DNA from: Nocardia jiangxiensis NBRC 101359 | GTDB lineage: Bacteria > Actinomycetota > Actinomycetes > Mycobacteriales > Mycobacteriaceae | DNA length: 47,200 nt | Assembly (NCBI RefSeq): GCF_000308615.1 | Contig: NZ_BAGB01000073.1 | Span: forward strand, 1-47,200 | Reading direction: 5' to 3' | In this document: positions 43,730-47,200 of the stretch, piece by piece | Position numbering within the stretch: position 1 is the stretch's first letter | How the letters are laid out: each line of letters starts with the position of its first letter | Made by a program: the position numbers and the translations under genes | Notes under the pieces: generated by a model | The model's input: the letters and a program-made list of their open reading frames with translations, nothing else | Told to the model about the DNA's origin: nothing | Databases searched by the model: none

Positions 43730-46257
43730 AAGGCGGTCAACAGGTGGTCGGAAATCCCCCCGTCGCGATCGAGTCGCTGCCCGGGGCACGAGATATCCTG
43801 CGCGAACTGGAATCCGGTGACGACGAGGGGTTCGTCCACCTGATCCGCGGACGCGCGGCGACGGGCAAATCCACTCTGCTCGGCGCGGTGCGCACGCGCC
43901 TACGCGCCCGCGGCATCCCCACCTGCGACACCGTCGCCGAGGCACTGGCGCCCGGCGCCCGGCCCGTGCTGATCCTCGACGACGCGCACACCCTCGATCC
44001 GATCGAGCTGGAAAAGCTCAGCGCGGCAATAGGTTCGGACTGCGGCACGATCATCGTCGCGACCCGCCCGCGTCCGCACGACACCGCCCTGCGCACACTC
44101 GCCGACGCGGTGTCCCGTCGTGGCCGGGTGACCGACCTGCGCCCGCTCGGCGTGAGCGATATCGCGCCGTTCGCCCGCGAGCTGGGCATGATGGCCCCGC
44201 GCGCGATCGTCGAACACGTGCATCGCCGGACCGCCGGAATCCACGGCGGCGTGGTCGCCACGCTGTCCGCGGCCAGCGCCACCCGGCTCGACGCGGGGAT
44301 CGCCGCGGTGGACCGGGCCGTCGCCGCCTGGGCGCGCTCGATGCTCGAGGACGCCGATCCGGATCTGCTGGACGTCTTCGTCGTCGCCACCACCGGCACC
44401 GGCCTGGACCCCGACGAACTCTCCGAGATCCTGGGCAAGAACTATTCCACCGCAAGGGATCTCATCGATCGAGCACGGGCGACGGCACTGGTGACCGACG
44501 CCGATCTGCTGCTGGCCGCGGCGGAGGCCCCGCTGCGCACGCTGGTCGGCGACCGCCGCTACCTCACCGTACAGCGACGGTTGCTGCAGGCCCGTCTGGA
44601 TGCCGGTCTGCTGCGCGATCACACCGCCCTGCTGCTCGCCGAATCCGGCGTCCACGACCCCCGGCTCACCGAATTCCTCTGCACCGCAGCGGAAAAGGCG
44701 GGCGACGAGGCGGTCCGCTATTACACCGCGGCCGAACGCAGCGGCGCGGACCGGCGATCCATCGCGATCCGCTGGGCCGAGGCCGCCGCCCGCACCGGCG
44801 ACGGTGACACCGCACTGCGACTGGCCGAACCGATCCTGGCCGATCCGGCCGTGCCGCGCACGGATCTGGCTGCGGCGGTGCGGATCTGCGCCGGAGTGTG
44901 GACCCGCCGCGGCCTGGCCGCACGCGCCGCCCGGCTGTACAGCTGGCTCGGACCGGACCGGGTGGGCGTCGACTGGGCGCTCGGCGCGAGCGTGCAGTAC
45001 CTGTCCGGCGATCCCGAAGCCGCCGGGGCACTCTCGGCCTCGGCGGATCAGTGGCCGCCGACCGAGGCCACCGCCCGCTCGAGCCTGATCGCCGACGCCC
45101 TGTCCCGCACGATCAGCGACTCCGGCCGCGCCGCAGCGGTTTCCGCCGCATCGTCACTGATCCAGGCCGCCCGCGCGGACAACGCCTCCCCCGACCCCGA
45201 CCGCTTGGTCCCCTATACTGCGACATCCATCGCCACCCTGCTGTGCCTGAGCATGGGCGAACCGCAGCGCGCGGCGGACGCGCTGAGCAACACCGCCCAC
45301 GCCTACCCGGTCCTCGCGGCGTGGACCGCGATGCTCGGCGGCGACGAACAAACCGCCGCGACGCTGATCGCCCAGGTGGACCTCACCGCACTCCCGCCGC
45401 GGGAACGTCTGCTCGCACACGGCGTTCGGGTCGGATTGGCCCGTCGCGGCGGCGATCACACCGCCCTGACGCTCGCCTGGCAGGCCGCCCACCCGCTGTT
45501 CGACGACGTCGGCGCGGATCTGTTGGCGCTGTTGCCGATCGGCGAACTGTGGCTGGCCGGTATCCGGCTGAACGACGAGGGCCGGATCGCCGCACTGGTC
45601 GAGGGGGCGCGGGAGTTGTTGTGCCGCTCGGGGAATCCGCCCGCGTGGGCGAATGCCTTCCACTGGTACGCGATTCAGGCGGCGATCGCCCGGATGTGCC
45701 CCGACGAGTTGCTGCCCCCGGCCCAGCAGCTCAAGGCCGCTGCCGAGACCGGCGATCCGCACGCCGCCATCCTGGCCGACGCGGGCCGCACCTGGATCCT
45801 GGTGCTGCGCGGGGAAGTCGACCGCGACCGGGTCACCGCCGCGGTGCGCAGACTCGCCGAGATCGGGTTGAGCTGGGATGCCGCCCGGCTGGCCAGCGAG
45901 GCGGCGCTGGCGGGCAGTGATCCGGCGGCCTCCACCGCACTGCTCAAACTGGCCCGCACCATCCGCGCCGACGCCCGTCCGCCGCAACGCCCGATCGATC
46001 CGGCGGTCCCGGCCCGGACCGAACGCCCCGAACCCGTGACCACCACCCCGGGTCCGGTGTTGAGCGACCGGGAACGCGAGGTCGCCGAGCTGGTCCTGCT
46101 CGGGATGACCTACCGCGAGATCGGCGCTCGGCTGTACATCTCGGCGAAGACGGTGGAGCATCATGTCGCGCGCATCCGACGTCGGATCGGGGCCGGGTCG
46201 CGTTCGGAGCTATTGTCGATGCTTCGCGCCATGGGGCACGGTTCGCTGCTCGTGTAG
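43726..46257 (+). CDS. iniR: IniR-like LuxR/ATPase transcriptional regulator
   Basis: The GTG at 43726 overlaps the previous stop; GTG at 43744 is an alternative. In 843 residues: N-terminal ATPase with Walker A GRAATGKS (42-49) and Walker B VLILDDAH (81-88), long helical repeat region with TPR/MalT-like character (about 240-740), a Pro-rich hinge, and a C-terminal LuxR helix-turn-helix (about 778-838: LSDREREVAELVLLGMTYREI, SAKTVEHHVARIRRRIGA). Size, layout and place beside iniBAC match mycobacterial IniR (Rv0339c, about 830 residues), reported to control iniBAC. Regulators of this kind usually bind a small ligand in the helical region, then oligomerise. The ligand here is unknown. It is translationally coupled to the Hsp70-like gene, so that protein may feed a signal to it. 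Confidence 0.87.
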   Translation: MKGGQQVVGNPPVAIESLPGARDILRELESGDDEGFVHLIRGRAATGKSTLLGAVRTRLRARGIPTCDTVAEALAPGARPVLILDDAHTLDPIELEKLSAAIGSDCGTIIVATRPRPHDTALRTLADAVSRRGRVTDLRPLGVSDIAPFARELGMMAPRAIVEHVHRRTAGIHGGVVATLSAASATRLDAGIAAVDRAVAAWARSMLEDADPDLLDVFVVATTGTGLDPDELSEILGKNYSTARDLIDRARATALVTDADLLLAAAEAPLRTLVGDRRYLTVQRRLLQARLDAGLLRDHTALLLAESGVHDPRLTEFLCTAAEKAGDEAVRYYTAAERSGADRRSIAIRWAEAAARTGDGDTALRLAEPILADPAVPRTDLAAAVRICAGVWTRRGLAARAARLYSWLGPDRVGVDWALGASVQYLSGDPEAAGALSASADQWPPTEATARSSLIADALSRTISDSGRAAAVSAASSLIQAARADNASPDPDRLVPYTATSIATLLCLSMGEPQRAADALSNTAHAYPVLAAWTAMLGGDEQTAATLIAQVDLTALPPRERLLAHGVRVGLARRGGDHTALTLAWQAAHPLFDDVGADLLALLPIGELWLAGIRLNDEGRIAALVEGARELLCRSGNPPAWANAFHWYAIQAAIARMCPDELLPPAQQLKAAAETGDPHAAILADAGRTWILVLRGEVDRDRVTAAVRRLAEIGLSWDAARLASEAALAGSDPAASTALLKLARTIRADARPPQRPIDPAVPARTERPEPVTTTPGPVLSDREREVAELVLLGMTYREIGARLYISAKTVEHHVARIRRRIGAGSRSELLSMLRAMGHGSLLV

Positions 46258-46302
46258 GCGGTGCGAGTACGAACCGGATTGGACCAGAGCGAGGTAACGA
46301 GG

Positions 46303-47200
46303 ATGGCCACAGGGGTGGGCCTGCGAATCGCCGACGACGAATGCCTGGCGGCCATCGTCACAGGCGGAGGCGGCGAACCCGGAGACGAGCCGTCCGAGCC
46401 GTATTTCGTGGTGCGTGAATCGGTCCTGCACATGTCCGAGGACGGCGATACCGCGCTGGGCGGTGAGCCCCCGGCCGGACCGGCGCACTCCATCACCGGT
46501 TTCACCGCGGCGGTCGGCGATCCGGCGGGTATCAGCGTCGACGACGGCGAGGCCTATCGGGGCGAGGACCTGATGGCCACGGCCCTGTTCTGCCTGATCG
46601 ATCTGGCGGCCGAGCATCTGAGCGGTCCCGCCGAGTTCTACGCCGTCCATCCCGCGGACTGGCCCGCCGCGCAGGTCCTGGCGCTGCGTGATGCCCTGGA
46701 CTATCTGGGCCTGCGGTCGGTGGTGCTGATCAGCGAGGCGATCCTGCCCGGCACGCAGACCGGCCGGGAGATCGCGGCCGCGGCCGCGCAGGGTGCGCTG
46801 GACGCGGTGCTGTCCACCCCGGCGGGCACCACCCCGCCGGATCCCAGTCACGCGGAGAACCCGCTCGAGGCCACCGACGTGCTGCCCGCGATCCGCACTC
46901 CCGATCCGATGGCGCAGGCGTATTCCGCGGCCATCCCGGTCGACCGGTCGGCCGCGGCCGTACCGCCGCCCGCCCCGGCCGCGGAGCCGACCGCGACCAA
47001 GGTGGCTCCGGCCGTCGTCACACCCCCCGCCCCCGCCGACGCCAAACGCATCCCGCTGCTGATCGCCGCGGCCGCCGCCATCGGCCTGCTGCTCGGCGGC
47101 ATCGCGGTGGCGCTGCTGCTGGGCGGCGGCGATTCGACGCCGACGCCGACGGTGCCCGACGCCCGTTCGGATCTCACCCCGACGAGCCAGCCGACCACGA
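46303..47200 (+). CDS. Truncated Hsp70-like membrane protein (3'-partial)
   Basis: The ATG at 46303 has GAGG eight bases upstream; an in-frame GTG at 46261 is less likely. The frame is open to the window end (299 codons). Residues 1-170 resemble only lobe I of the Hsp70-like protein two genes before it: VGLRIADDECLAAIV as a remnant strand, FYAVHPADWPAAQVLALRDALDYLGL matching AAFPAWWSPHAVRTQREALDRAG, and VVLISEAILPG matching VVLVPEPAAA. The phosphate-2 and adenosine motifs do not follow; a Pro/Ala linker and one transmembrane helix (about 248-272) come instead, then a Thr/Pro tail. ATP binding is therefore unlikely. It lies 45 bp after the IniR-like gene, probably in the same unit. Confidence 0.75.
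   Translation, partial: MATGVGLRIADDECLAAIVTGGGGEPGDEPSEPYFVVRESVLHMSEDGDTALGGEPPAGPAHSITGFTAAVGDPAGISVDDGEAYRGEDLMATALFCLIDLAAEHLSGPAEFYAVHPADWPAAQVLALRDALDYLGLRSVVLISEAILPGTQTGREIAAAAAQGALDAVLSTPAGTTPPDPSHAENPLEATDVLPAIRTPDPMAQAYSAAIPVDRSAAAVPPPAPAAEPTATKVAPAVVTPPAPADAKRIPLLIAAAAAIGLLLGGIAVALLLGGGDSTPTPTVPDARSDLTPTSQPTT

Overview
The window is high-GC actinobacterial DNA from a mycolic-acid-producing Mycobacteriales organism, most likely Nocardia or a close relative. The evidence is a fused HadA/HadB dehydratase, an EmbR-type SARP-FHA regulator, a TtfA-like trehalose-monomycolate transport factor, an iniB-iniA-iniC operon, and a dnaK-grpE-dnaJ-hspR operon with HspR (HAIR) operators. As far as I recall the M. 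tuberculosis map, most genes have counterparts between Rv0339c and Rv0385, but here the ini/dnaK half lies inverted on the other side of the fba-to-clpB half. No alignment or database search was run. No tRNA, rRNA, IS element, prophage or CRISPR array was seen.

Bases 1-9.3 kb: the 3' part of a very long Pro/Gly-rich repeat protein with one membrane anchor; fused hadAB; a secreted DUF4185 (GH183-type) protein; a small excalibur-like exported protein; EmbR; class II fructose-bisphosphate aldolase. Bases 9.4-18.8 kb: two DedA proteins, a GH76 protein, a TrmH/SpoU methyltransferase, a small membrane protein, a lysoplasmalogenase coupled to a KASIII-like enzyme, pyrE, an SDR, the TtfA-like protein and a DUF5666 membrane protein. 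Bases 18.8-25.4 kb: clpB, then three related flavin reductases, two of them globin-fused. Bases 25.4-29.7 kb: the hspR-dnaJ-grpE-dnaK operon, with a strong terminator and a HAIR-controlled promoter.

Bases 29.8-35.7 kb: a HhH-endonuclease-like protein without the usual catalytic signature, an ECF sigma factor with a Cys-containing tail, a haloalkane dehalogenase, two paralogous DUF1707 membrane proteins and a zinc-type dehydrogenase. Bases 35.7-47.2 kb: iniC, iniA and an unusually long repeat-rich iniB on the minus strand. Divergent from them are a membrane-anchored Hsp70-like ATPase, an IniR-like LuxR/ATPase regulator translationally coupled to it, and a second, truncated Hsp70-like membrane protein that runs off the end.

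The last region is the best candidate for an undescribed system. Two dynamin-like GTPases, a giant repeat protein, two Hsp70-derived membrane proteins and one large regulator share a divergent promoter region that contains two GGGG-N5-CCCC dyads. Heat-shock control is also clear: dnaK and clpB each carry a HAIR operator, and hspR is the last gene of the dnaK operon.
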